Of a stretch of DNA of 64,000 bases, positions 39,890 through 49,500 are shown piece by piece. Each line of letters opens with the position of its first letter. Position 1 is the first letter of the stretch. The notes below the pieces were generated by a model that saw nothing but the letters and a program-made list of their open reading frames with translations, was not told the origin of the DNA and searched no databases. Source of the stretch: Microthrixaceae bacterium (lineage in GTDB: Bacteria > Actinomycetota > Acidimicrobiia > Acidimicrobiales > Microtrichaceae); contig JACJWI010000001.1 in NCBI GenBank assembly GCA_020637215.1, positions 62,001 to 126,000 of the forward strand, given 5' to 3'. The translations under genes were made by a program, and so were the position numbers.

Positions 39890-41554
39890 GTGAGCACCCC
39901 CGCCCGGTCCGGGCCGACCGCCGGCGGAACCGAACCCGCTCTGGTGCTGGCCGGGCTGTCGGGTGCGGCGCTGCTGGTGCTCGCGGCGGTGATGGGCCGG
40001 CGGCTGTGGTTCTTCAGCGACGACTGGAACATCTACGCCGACTACCACACCGGCAACCTGCTCGAGCCGTTCAACGGGCACCTGTCGCTGGTGCCCGCCG
40101 GGCTGTACCAGCTGCTGTTCCACACCGTCGGGGTGGGCAGCTACCTGCCCTACCGGCTCTGCGGACTGGTCGCTCTCGGGATCCTGGCGTTCCAGGTCGG
40201 ACGGTTCAGCCACCGCCGCGTCGGGGCGTGGGCGGCGGCGCTGGCGGTGACGGCGGTCGTGTGGAACTCGGCGGGCAACACCGACGTGCTCTTCCCGTTC
40301 CTGATGAACTTCTCGCTGCCGATCGCGGCGCTCGTGGCGCTGTGGTGGCACCTCGACCGCGACGAGCCCCGCCACGACGCGGCGGCCGCGGCGTGGGTGG
40401 CGGTCGCCCTGGCCACGAGCGGGCTGGGCGTGATGGTGCTGGTGGCGGTGGTGGTGGAGCTGGCGGTCAGTCGCGCCCGCTGGCGGCGGTGGGCGGTGCT
40501 GTCGCCGGGTGTCCTGGCGTGGGGTGTGTGGTACCTGACGCATCGTGACTCGTCGTCGGTGTCGCGGGACGTGGGCGCGGTCGTGTCGTACTCGGCGCGG
40601 ATGTTCCTGGGCGGCACCACCTCGCTCGCGGCCGGCTGGCGCCCGGGCGGCGTCGTGCTGGCGGTCGGCTTCGTCGCCGTGGTCGCCGTCGCCGGTCTCC
40701 GGTGGCGCTCCCTCGATGCCCGCTCCCTCGGTGCCCTGGCCGCCGGCGCCGCGTTCATCGGGTCGACGGCGCTGACCCGCCTGACGATCACCCCTCGGAT
40801 CCCGCCCGACGAGCTGCGCTACCGCTGGGCGGTCGCGGCCTACCTCGTGCTCGCAGTCGTGGTGATGTGGCGACCCCGCCGGGATCCGGACGCGGGGGAC
40901 GATGAGGACCCCGCATCCCGCCACCTCTCCCCCGCCGTGGCGAGGGCCGCGATGGCCGGGGCGTTCGTGGTCCTGGCCCTGGGTGCGGTGCAGCTCGTCG
41001 GAGGGATGCGGGAGTGGACCGACAAGGTCGCCGGCGCCGCGCCCGGACTTCGGGCCGTGCTGTTCTCGACCGAAGCCGTCGGGTCCCGTCGCATCGACGG
41101 GGACATGCGCCTGCCGCTGTCGTACGTGCCGGTGACAGCCTCGGGCTACCTCGGAGCGGTGGCCGCGGTGGGCAGCCCGATCGCCGGGGTGGATCCGACC
41201 GACGGCGACCTGATGGGCGGCACCGAGGTGGCGCGCCTCGAAGCGGACCGGATCCTGGTCGAGCAGCTCCCGATCCGCGCCGTCAGCCCTCCGGGCGACA
41301 CCGCGTCCGGCGAGTGCCGCGGGACGCCGGACCCGGCCGCGATCCCACCGGGGAGCACCGTCGAGGTCACCGGTGGGGTTGCCGGGCCGATCTCGATCGC
41401 CCGGTTCTCCGGGTCGCCGACGGTGACGGTGCCCGCCGATGCCGCGTCCACGCTCCTGGTGATCCCGGCGGATGCTCCCGCCGTCGCGTCCGCGGGACGC
41501 GACCTGCCCTACCGGATCGACGTTCCCGGCGCCGCGCTCCACCTCTGCCGGTGA
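39890..41554 (+). CDS. Polytopic membrane protein, GT-C-like
   Basis: 554-residue membrane protein with about ten hydrophobic segments. The first outer loop holds FFSDDWNIYADYHTGN and EPFNGHLSLVPAGLYQ; an acidic DD pair and NGHLS motif in this position recall GT-C fold transferases. The C-terminal ~170 residues (from about MREWTDKVAGAA) are soluble and end in ISIARFSGSPTVTVPAD, a possible beta domain. No clear match to a named family. Divergent from the paralogue pair and convergent with the AT3 fusion gene. Confidence 0.65.
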   Translation: MSTPARSGPTAGGTEPALVLAGLSGAALLVLAAVMGRRLWFFSDDWNIYADYHTGNLLEPFNGHLSLVPAGLYQLLFHTVGVGSYLPYRLCGLVALGILAFQVGRFSHRRVGAWAAALAVTAVVWNSAGNTDVLFPFLMNFSLPIAALVALWWHLDRDEPRHDAAAAAWVAVALATSGLGVMVLVAVVVELAVSRARWRRWAVLSPGVLAWGVWYLTHRDSSSVSRDVGAVVSYSARMFLGGTTSLAAGWRPGGVVLAVGFVAVVAVAGLRWRSLDARSLGALAAGAAFIGSTALTRLTITPRIPPDELRYRWAVAAYLVLAVVVMWRPRRDPDAGDDEDPASRHLSPAVARAAMAGAFVVLALGAVQLVGGMREWTDKVAGAAPGLRAVLFSTEAVGSRRIDGDMRLPLSYVPVTASGYLGAVAAVGSPIAGVDPTDGDLMGGTEVARLEADRILVEQLPIRAVSPPGDTASGECRGTPDPAAIPPGSTVEVTGGVAGPISIARFSGSPTVTVPADAASTLLVIPADAPAVASAGRDLPYRIDVPGAALHLCR

Positions 41555-41606
41555 ACGTGCGCCCGAGCCGTTCTCGGGGCGCGCCGAGCCGGCCCGAGGT
41601 CCAGGG

Positions 41607-43925
41607 TCAGGTCGCCGAGAGTCCGTCGGCGCGCCGCCGCCAGGCCGGCAGCACCCTCGACTCGACCAGGCGGTAGCTGACCCAGCCGGCCAGGATCGAC
41701 GCGGTCGCGGCGACGGCCGCCGTGGCGCCGAGCGCGGCATCGGGCAGGGCCCGCTCGGTCCACAGGTAGATCGGCAGGTGCCACAGGTACAGGGAGTAGG
41801 AGATCCCGCCGAACCAGCGCAGCGGAGCCAGCGCACCGATCCGGGCGACGGCTCCGGACCCGGTGGCCGCAGCAGCGACCGCCAGCGCCGCGGCTGCGGC
41901 GACCAGCGTGAACCCGCCCTGGAACAGCCAGGCCGCGTCCGGGGTGGCGACGACGGCAGCCACCGCCAGGCCGGCCAGAGCGGCGGCTCCGACGACCCGC
42001 AGCCGACGGTCCCCGATCAGGCCGTGACGCCACGCCACCGCGGCGGCCACACCCAGGAACATCGAGTCGGCCCGTGCCCCGGTGCGCTCGTACAGAGCGG
42101 GCAGAGCGACCCCCGACCGGTACAGGTACATGCGCCAGAGCGCGACGCCAGCCGCGGCCAGCACCAGCGCGGCGACCGCCCGGTCCGGTCGGCGCAGGTG
42201 GCGCCGTCCCCACCACAGCCCGACGGCCATCAGCACGTAGAACTGGCCCTCGAGCGACAGCGACCACAGGTGGACCAGGTCGTACGGGGGTTGGTGCCCG
42301 AAGCTCAGCTGCCAGTTCGACGTGAACGTCAGCGCCAGGACGGCCTGGACGATCTGCTCGCGGAACGCGGCGCCGAGCGCCACGGCGACGACTCCCTGGA
42401 TCACCAGGAACACGACGAGCGGCGGGTAGAGCCTGCGGGCTCGGCGCTTGGCGAAGTCCACCCCGTCGACCGTGCCGGAGCGGTCGACCTCCTTCAGCAG
42501 CACCGACCCGATCAGGAACGCGGACAGTGCCAGGAACACGTCGACGCCCAGGAACCCGCCACGCAGCGACCAACGGTCGTCGCCGCCGTTCAGGAAGATC
42601 ACGTGGGTGCCGAGGACGGCCAGGATGGCCAGCCCCCGGAGCCCGTCGAGCTCGGGGTGGCGACCGAGCTTCCTGCTCGGCCCGGGAACCGGACCGGCCC
42701 GACCGAGGACCACGGTCGACGCCGGCCGTTCCACCAGCCAGTAGGTGACCGCCGCGGCGACGGAGCTGAGCACGACCACGGCGGCGACCGTCGTCGGGAA
42801 CGGCGCCCGGAAGTCGGCCAGTCCCCTCCAGCGGAACCAGTTGGTGGTGACCCACTGGTGCCAGAGGTAGATGCCGTAGGAGCCGAGGGCGCCGACGCTG
42901 GCGACCCGCGCCCATCGCGCGGATGTGGCCGCCGGCGCCCGAGCGGGTCCGGCGGTCGGTGCCCGGCGGGCCATCGCGGCCGCGGAGGGGGCGACGACCG
43001 CACCGGCGCAGAGCAGGAACAGGGCGTGGCGGCCCAACGTCTGCGGTCCGTCGAAGCCGGTGAACAACGGCGGAAGCCCCAGCGCACCCGACGCGGCCGC
43101 CAGCGCCCCGGCGGCCAGCGCGTAGCACCCGAGCCGCGCGGCGGTGGACAGCGCCCGGGCCCGTCCGGACTCCAGCCAGAGCGCGAACGCGGCGCCGATC
43201 GCGAAGGTGTCGAGGTGGTTCGGCAGCCACGTCAGCAGCGCCCCACGTGTGTCGACGGCGCCCGCGACGGTGTAGTCGAAGGTGTCGGTGACCGCGATCA
43301 CGCCCACCCGCCAGAGCAGAGCCACCGCCGCCCAGCCCACCAGCCCGCCGGCCAACCACCTCGTCCGAGTCGCGGGGTCGGTGATCGACCGGGACGCGAA
43401 CAGCCGGCGGCACCCCCAGAACCACACGGGCACGAACGCGTAGAAGGCGAGCTCGGTCGACAGGCTCCACGCCTGGGTGATCGGGCCGATCGCCCAGGCC
43501 GGCACGTACACGTTGAGCAGGAGGACGTCAGCGAGGAGCTGTCCGCTCGGCGGGCGCGGCCCGGCTGCGGTCAGGACCGACACCCCGAGGACGAACCAGT
43601 ACAGCGGGTACACCCTCGACAGCCGCCGCAGGGCATAGGTGCGCGTCGGTGCAGGTTCGGTCCCGCCGAGCGCGGCGCGCACGTACGGGCGGCAGATGAA
43701 CAGCCCCGACAGCACGAAGAAGATCCAGACGCCGACGTCGAGGCGGGGCAGCACGTGGCGCAGCGGCGACGACCACCGCTGCGGGTTGACCACCCCGGTG
43801 GCGAACGCGACGTGCGTGACGAGCACGCCGACCGCAGCCAGCACGCGCAGCACGTCCAGGCCGAAGGCCCGGGGGGCGGCTGCGGGCGCCGGGGCCTCGC
43901 CCGCGACGGGTGCAGGTGTGCTCAC
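41607..43925 (-). CDS. Fusion of two complete acyltransferase-3 domains
   Basis: 772-residue protein made of two AT3 (OafA-like) membrane domains in one frame. Domain 1 (about 15-370): FGLDVLRVLAAVGVLVTHVA, then YALRRLSRVYPLYWFVLG and SYGIYLWHQWVTTNWF. After a polar linker (RKLGRHPELDG) domain 2 (about 395-770): LDGLRGLAILAVLGTHVIFL, KRRARRLYPPLVVFLVIQG, LEGQFYVLMAVGLWWGRRH and SYSLYLWHLPIYLWTERAL. Both keep the DGLR/DVLR-H start, the R-R-Y motif and the YLWH motif, so both may be active. Normal members are 350-400 residues. GTG 43925 overlaps the upstream AT3 stop (GTGA), so it is not a frame artefact of two genes. Confidence 0.88.
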   Translation of the reverse strand: MSTPAPVAGEAPAPAAAPRAFGLDVLRVLAAVGVLVTHVAFATGVVNPQRWSSPLRHVLPRLDVGVWIFFVLSGLFICRPYVRAALGGTEPAPTRTYALRRLSRVYPLYWFVLGVSVLTAAGPRPPSGQLLADVLLLNVYVPAWAIGPITQAWSLSTELAFYAFVPVWFWGCRRLFASRSITDPATRTRWLAGGLVGWAAVALLWRVGVIAVTDTFDYTVAGAVDTRGALLTWLPNHLDTFAIGAAFALWLESGRARALSTAARLGCYALAAGALAAASGALGLPPLFTGFDGPQTLGRHALFLLCAGAVVAPSAAAMARRAPTAGPARAPAATSARWARVASVGALGSYGIYLWHQWVTTNWFRWRGLADFRAPFPTTVAAVVVLSSVAAAVTYWLVERPASTVVLGRAGPVPGPSRKLGRHPELDGLRGLAILAVLGTHVIFLNGGDDRWSLRGGFLGVDVFLALSAFLIGSVLLKEVDRSGTVDGVDFAKRRARRLYPPLVVFLVIQGVVAVALGAAFREQIVQAVLALTFTSNWQLSFGHQPPYDLVHLWSLSLEGQFYVLMAVGLWWGRRHLRRPDRAVAALVLAAAGVALWRMYLYRSGVALPALYERTGARADSMFLGVAAAVAWRHGLIGDRRLRVVGAAALAGLAVAAVVATPDAAWLFQGGFTLVAAAAALAVAAAATGSGAVARIGALAPLRWFGGISYSLYLWHLPIYLWTERALPDAALGATAAVAATASILAGWVSYRLVESRVLPAWRRRADGLSAT

Positions 43926-45100
43926 GACCACCCGGCCGTCGCCCACGACACCCCGATCGCGGCGACCACCGCGGTGCCCCACACGACGATCCCCCGCGGC
44001 CACCGCACCAGCGACGACGTCCGCAGCGGCTTCTCGAGCAGCCGGGTGATCCCGTAGCCGACGGCGACCGACACCGCGAACCGGGCGACGATCAGCGGTA
44101 GGCCGCCGAAGCCCATGCGCACCGGGTTCATCACCAGACCGATCGGCCAGTGGACCAGGTACACCGGGTAGCTGATGCGCCCGAGCTCGACCAGGGGGCG
44201 CAGGCCGAGGAACCGCTGGAACCCGCCCTCGACCGTCGCGCCGCAGATCAGGAACACGTTGGGGATCGAGATCAGCGCCAGGGCTCCGCCGAGCACGAAC
44301 GAGTCGTCCTCCCACACGAACAGCCACGCCAGGGCGGTGGCGGCCAGGGCGATCCACGCCGCCCACCCCCACCAGCGTCCCTTGGGCCAGCCCCAGTGGT
44401 GGAACGCGACGGCGACCAGGCAGCCGGCGACCAGCTCCGAGGCCCGGCTGTCGGTGCCGAAGAACTCGCGCTGAGGCGAGGACTGCACGACGACGAGGGA
44501 GATGATCGACAGGGTGCCGATGGTGACGAGCGCTCCGGTCAGCCAGCGGATCATGTGGCGGGTGCGCGACGCCACGAACACCACCAGGAACAGGCCGAGG
44601 TAGAACTGCTCCTCGACCGCCAGGGACCAGTAGACGCCGAGGGGACCGAGCAGTCGGTAGGCCTGGTCGGTGTTGGCCAGGTGGATCGACCACCAGTTCT
44701 GGACGCTGAACAGCGCGGACGCGATGTCGGGGACCGGCAGCGGACCCCACCACTGGGGCAGCACCGCCCCGACCGCCACCACGACGAGGACGACGAAGAC
44801 CGACGCCGGCAGCAGGCGACGGAAGCGACGGGCCCAGAAGCCGCGGCCGTCGATCGATCCGGTGCGCTCGTGCTCGACCATCAGCAGAGACGTGATCAGG
44901 AACCCGGACAGGGCGAAGAAGGCGGAGGGGGCGAAGAACGCCCCCGGAGCGAGGATGTGGCGGTCGGCGGGGTCCGTGGCCGCGGTCAGCGAGAAGTGGA
45001 ACGCGGCGACCGGGAACACCAGCAGGCCGCGCAGCCCGTCGAGCGAGCGGATGTAGGGGAACCTGGTCGCCCGTGTGCGCTCGACGGCGGCCGTGACCAT
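43922..45100 (-). CDS. Acyltransferase-3 (OafA/YrhL) membrane protein
   Basis: 392-residue membrane O-acyltransferase with a single AT3 domain. Start motif IRSLDGLRGLLVFPVAAFHF contains the catalytic-type histidine; SAFFALSGFLITSLLMVEHE, ARRFRRLLPASVFVVLVVV and GVYWSLAVEEQFYLGLFL follow, and SYPVYLVHWPIGLV ends the conserved part. No SGNH domain is attached. ATG 45100 is chosen over 45112 because TATGCT at 45108-45113 lies seven bases upstream of the former and overlaps the latter. It is the first gene of an operon with the AT3-AT3 fusion. Confidence 0.9.
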   Translation of the reverse strand: MVTAAVERTRATRFPYIRSLDGLRGLLVFPVAAFHFSLTAATDPADRHILAPGAFFAPSAFFALSGFLITSLLMVEHERTGSIDGRGFWARRFRRLLPASVFVVLVVVAVGAVLPQWWGPLPVPDIASALFSVQNWWSIHLANTDQAYRLLGPLGVYWSLAVEEQFYLGLFLVVFVASRTRHMIRWLTGALVTIGTLSIISLVVVQSSPQREFFGTDSRASELVAGCLVAVAFHHWGWPKGRWWGWAAWIALAATALAWLFVWEDDSFVLGGALALISIPNVFLICGATVEGGFQRFLGLRPLVELGRISYPVYLVHWPIGLVMNPVRMGFGGLPLIVARFAVSVAVGYGITRLLEKPLRTSSLVRWPRGIVVWGTAVVAAIGVSWATAGWS

Positions 45101-45107
45101 GCCGGGG

Positions 45108-45113
45108 AGCATA
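45108..45113 (-). promoter_or_regulatory. Leaderless -10 element (TATGCT) for the AT3 operon
   Basis: TATGCT on the minus strand seven bases before ATG 45100; the divergent TACGGT at 45175-45180 lies 61 bases away. Confidence 0.5.
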
Positions 45114-45174
45114 CGGGTCGACCCGCGGGCGCCCGGTGACCTGGGAGAGCCCCGTCGGCGGCCGACCGCACCGC

Positions 45175-45180
45175 TACGGT
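45175..45180 (+). promoter_or_regulatory. Leaderless -10 element (TACGGT)
   Basis: TACGGT seven bases before GTG 45188. Confidence 0.5.
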
Positions 45181-45187
45181 CGCCGCC

Positions 45188-46438
45188 GTGCAGCTCGCCG
45201 ACCGGTCTCCCGCGCCGCCCGTCACCGGCGTCCACGAGGGGTTCCGGCTGCTGGGGTGGTGGTGCGCGGGCGTGGTCGTGGCGGTGGTGCACAACGGGCT
45301 GTGGGCGACCCCGAACCTCGAGGCGATGTCGCAGGTGGCGCGGCACCTGGGCTCCAACCCGTTCTCCGGTCCGAACGCCCCGGACTACGTGATGACCGAT
45401 GTGCTGGTCCCGGTCGTGTCGCGGGCTGTCGGCCAGAGCGGGCCGGCCGCCTACGCCCGGCTGCACCTGGTGGTGCTGGTCGTTCTCTGGGCCGTCGTCG
45501 CCGCCGTGGCCCGGAGCCGGTTCGGCTACCGCAGCGCCCGGAACCTGGTCGTGCTGCTCGCGGTGTCACCGCTGGTGACCGTCTCGATGCAGTGGCTGGG
45601 TCAGCCCGACCCGCTCACCGCCACCCTCGGGATCCTGATGGTCCTGCTGCGGCCACGCTGGGCGGTGCTCGTCGTGGCGGTGCTCGCCGGGCTGACCCAC
45701 CCCGAGCAGGCGGTCTTCATGGCGGCGGTGGCAGCGGTGGTCCGGGCGGTGCTCGTCGACGACGTCGCTGTCGCCGACGCCGCGGCGCCGGCCTCCGGGT
45801 CGTCGCTCCGGACGCGGTGGCGTCCGGTCGGGCTCGACCTGGCGGCCTCGGTCGGCGGGGTGCTCCTCGGCCGCCTGGTCACCGAGGTCTACTTCCGGGT
45901 GGCGGGCATCGAGTTGGGTCGACCGCGCACGGCCTATCTCGATTTCGGCCTCGGGCGCTTGGTCGAGCACCACCTCCAGCAACCGCTCGGGTTGCTGTGG
46001 ACCCTGTGGGGTCCCCTGTGGCTGGTCGTGGCCGGCGTGATCTGCGTGCGCGTGCTGCGACGTGGCGTCGACCCCGGTTCCGCCCGTCGGTGGGCGGTGC
46101 TGGCCACGGCCGCGGTCCTGGCGCTGGTGCCCGTGCTGGTCACCCTCGACGAGACGAGGGTCTACGCGGTGATCACCGCACCGCTGCTGGTCGGGGTCGC
46201 CGTGCTGCTCGACCGGGAGCGTCCGCCGCTGCCGGATCGGCTCGTCGCCGGGTTCGCCGTCGGCCTGCTGGGCCTGTCGCTGGTGGTTCCCGGAGGGTTC
46301 GCCACCGGGGTGACGTCGTGGCGGGGTCAGCTCGACACGCCGGCCATGGTCGAGTTCCTGAGCGACGGCACCCGGCCGCCCGGCGACCTGACCCCGTGGC
46401 TGCTGTCGCCGTTCGACTTCACCATCCCGGCGCTGTGA
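45188..46438 (+). CDS. Polytopic membrane protein of the envelope region
   Basis: 416-residue membrane protein with about nine hydrophobic segments. The first outer loop contains NLEAMSQVARHLGSNPF and APDYVMTDVLVPVVSRAVG; a membrane-proximal MQWLGQPDPLTATLGIL and AGLTHPEQAVFMAAVAAVV follow. The plan is that of a small GT-C-like protein, but no catalytic motif can be named with confidence. It is the immediate upstream neighbour (107 bases) of the AftD-like gene in the same direction, each with its own promoter. Confidence 0.65.
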   Translation: MQLADRSPAPPVTGVHEGFRLLGWWCAGVVVAVVHNGLWATPNLEAMSQVARHLGSNPFSGPNAPDYVMTDVLVPVVSRAVGQSGPAAYARLHLVVLVVLWAVVAAVARSRFGYRSARNLVVLLAVSPLVTVSMQWLGQPDPLTATLGILMVLLRPRWAVLVVAVLAGLTHPEQAVFMAAVAAVVRAVLVDDVAVADAAAPASGSSLRTRWRPVGLDLAASVGGVLLGRLVTEVYFRVAGIELGRPRTAYLDFGLGRLVEHHLQQPLGLLWTLWGPLWLVVAGVICVRVLRRGVDPGSARRWAVLATAAVLALVPVLVTLDETRVYAVITAPLLVGVAVLLDRERPPLPDRLVAGFAVGLLGLSLVVPGGFATGVTSWRGQLDTPAMVEFLSDGTRPPGDLTPWLLSPFDFTIPAL

Positions 46439-46526
46439 GGGCGCCGGCTCCCTGACCGGCCGCACCCGGTTCTGACCCGGCCGCTCTGCCGGTCCCCGGT
46501 GGCAGTCCACGGCCGGGGCCTCGGGC

Positions 46527-46532
46527 TAGCGT
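46527..46532 (+). promoter_or_regulatory. -10 element (TAGCGT) for the AftD-like gene
   Basis: TAGCGT 12 bases before ATG 46545, predicting a leader of only about five bases. Confidence 0.45.
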
Positions 46533-46544
46533 CAACGCCCGACC

Positions 46545-49500
46545 ATGGATGCCGCCCCCGCAGCCGACCGGCCCCGACGGCGCCCGGCGCTCGGCGCGGT
46601 CCTGCTGGTCGTCGTCGCCTACGTCCCGCTGCTGTTGACCAAGCCGGGCCGCATCGGCGCCGACACCAAGACCTACCTGTACCTGGATCCTGCCCGGCTG
46701 CTGTCACGGGCGGTGTCGATGTGGGACCCGAACATCGGCCTCGGAACCATCACCCACCAGAACATCGGCTACCTCTGGCCGATGGGTCCCTACTACTGGC
46801 TGATGCAGACCGTCGGGGTGCCCGACTGGATCGCGCAACGCCTCTGGCTGGGGACGATCATCGCGGCCGCGGGTCTGGGGGTCCGGTTCCTGCTGCGGGA
46901 GCTCAACTGGCGATCGAGCGGGGTGACCGTGGCCTCGTTCGCCTACGCGCTCAGCCCGTACCTGTTGGATTACGGCGCCCGGATCTCGGTCATCCTGCTC
47001 CCGTTCGCCGGTCTGCCCTGGCTGGTCGCGCTGGCAGCCCGGTCGGTGCGCCGCGGCGGATGGCGGGACCCGGCGCTGTTCGCCCTCGTGACCCTCACCG
47101 TCGGAGGGGTCAACGCCACGTCGCTGCTCCTGGTCATGGTCGCCCCGCTGCTGTGGATGGCGCACGCCACCTTCGTCGCCCGCGAGTCGACGTTGGGTCA
47201 CACGGTGGCGGCAGGGCTCCGCATCAGCGTCCTGACCCTGATCACCAGCTTCTGGTGGATCGCCGGCCTGGCCGTCCAGGGTGCGTTCGGCATCCCGATC
47301 CTGCGCTACACCGAGACCTACTACGTCGTCGCCAACGCCGCCCTGGCCCCCGAACTGCTCCGTGGGCTCGGCTACTGGTACTTCTACGGTCGCGACGCCC
47401 TCGGGCCCTGGATCCGTCCCGCCATCTCGATGGTCCAGAGCGTTCCGCTGCTCGCGGTGAGCTACGCGATCCCCATCCTGGCCTTCTGCGGCGGGCTCCT
47501 GTCGCGGTTCCGGCACCGGGGTTATTTCACCCTGCTGGTCCTCGTCGGTCTGGTCATGGGCGTCGGCGCCCACCCGTGGACCGGGTCGTCGCCCGCCGGG
47601 GCGGTGTTCAAGCTCTGGACCACGACCGACTCGGGACTGGCGTTCCGCTCCACACCGAGGGCGGTGCCGCTGATCGCCCTGGGCCTGGCGGTGCTCCTGG
47701 GCGCCGGCGCCGCGGCGGTCGGCCGGTGGCGGCCCGGGCTGCGGGTCCCGGTGGCGGCGGGGCTGCTGGTGCTGATCTGCCTCAACCAGCTCGCCCTGTT
47801 CCGCGGCCAGATGGTCGACGAGAACCTCGACCGGCCGAGCGACGTGCCGACCTACTGGACCGACGCCGCGGCGTTCCTCGACCGGGGCGATCCCGACTAC
47901 CGGGTGGCCGAGGTCCCGGGCGTGGACTTCGCCACCTACCGGTGGGGCAACACCGTCGACCCGATCACGCCGGGACTGATGGACCGCGACTACGTGGCCC
48001 GGGAGCTGATCCCCTACGGCACGCCGGCCTCGGCCGACATGCTCAACGACTGGGACCTGCCGTTGCAGGACGGGACCGTCGACCCGGCCACGATCGCTCC
48101 GATCGCCCGGCTGCTCGGAGTCGGCCAGATCGTGCACCGCGCCGACCTCCAGTACGAGCGGTTCCGCACGCCACGGCCCCGCTGGTTGAACTCCGTGCTC
48201 GACGGCGCTCCGGGTCTGGGCGAGCCCGTCACGTTCGGTGCGGCCCGGGCGAACGACCCGAACCCGCTGCTCCCCCTCGACGACGCCATCGAGTACGGCC
48301 AGCCCGCGTCGGATCGTGACCCGGCGCCGGTGTCGGTGTTCCCGGTCGAGGACCCCCGCCCGATGCTGCGGACCGTGCAGGCCTCCGCTCCGGTCCTGAT
48401 GGCCGGCAACGGCGCCGGGATCGTCGGACTGGCCCGCTCCGGCGGCCTCCAGGTCGACCGGCCGCTGTTCTACTCGGCGTCGTTCACGACCGGCACCGAC
48501 GGAACCAACGACAGCGACACCAGCAAGAGCGACAGCGAGACCGACCGGATCAGCGGGATCGCCGCTGAGCCGGGTGCGTCGCTCGTCGTCACCGACACCA
48601 ACCGCCGCCAGGCCCGACGGTGGGGTTCGGTGCGGGAGAACGACGGCTACACCGAGATGGCCGGCGAGACCCCGCTGGTGAAGGACCCCGCCGACAACCG
48701 TCTCGACGTGTTCCCCGGTGCCGCCGACGACGCCTACACCGTGACCGAACAGGTCGGCGGGGCCGTCGCCCGGGCGTCGTCGTACGGCAACCCGGTCAGC
48801 TACACCGCCAGCGGTCGTGCGGTGCGCGCCGTCGACGGCGACCCGACGACCGCCTGGCAGGTGGGAGCGTTCGAGGGCGTCGACGGCGAGTTCCTCCAGC
48901 TCACCTTCCCCGAGCCGGTGACCACCGACCGGATCACCCTGCTCCAGGCGCAGAAGCCCGCCAACCGCTGGATCACCTCGGTCGAGTTGTCCTTCGACCG
49001 CTCGGAGCGGGCCGTCGACGACCCCGACGCCGGTGCGCCGCTCGGCGGGGCCTCCCGACCGGTGGCATTGGGAGACGCCTCCCGTCAGGCCCCCGGCCAG
49101 GAGATCCGGTTCCCCAGCCGCACCTTCCGCACGCTGCGGATCACCATCACCGGCACCAACCTCGGGGACCTGCCCCGCTGGACCGGCGTGTCCGACGTCG
49201 GCATCGCCGAGATCGCCGTCCCCGGAGTCGCACCGACGACCGAGGTCGTCCGACCTCCGACCGACCTGCTCGACGCTCTGGGCGCCCGGTCGACGGCGCG
49301 TCCGCTGTCCTACGTGTTCCAACGCCGGGCGGCCGACCCGGCCGAGGTGGTCCTCGACGACGAGGAACGCCGGATGCAGCGGTGGGTCGAGGGGCCGACG
49401 CTCCGCGGCTTCCTGCCGTTCGGCACGGCCCGGATCTCGGGACGGATCCCCGGCGAGCGGGTCGACGCACTCATCGGAGCGCCCGACGCGGCACACGGAG

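Noticed and set aside
41607..44753. The fusion frame extends upstream to 44753, suggesting a larger three-part protein
   Set aside because: The part upstream of 43925 is the out-of-frame translation of the preceding AT3 gene; a GTGA overlap gives a natural start at 43925.
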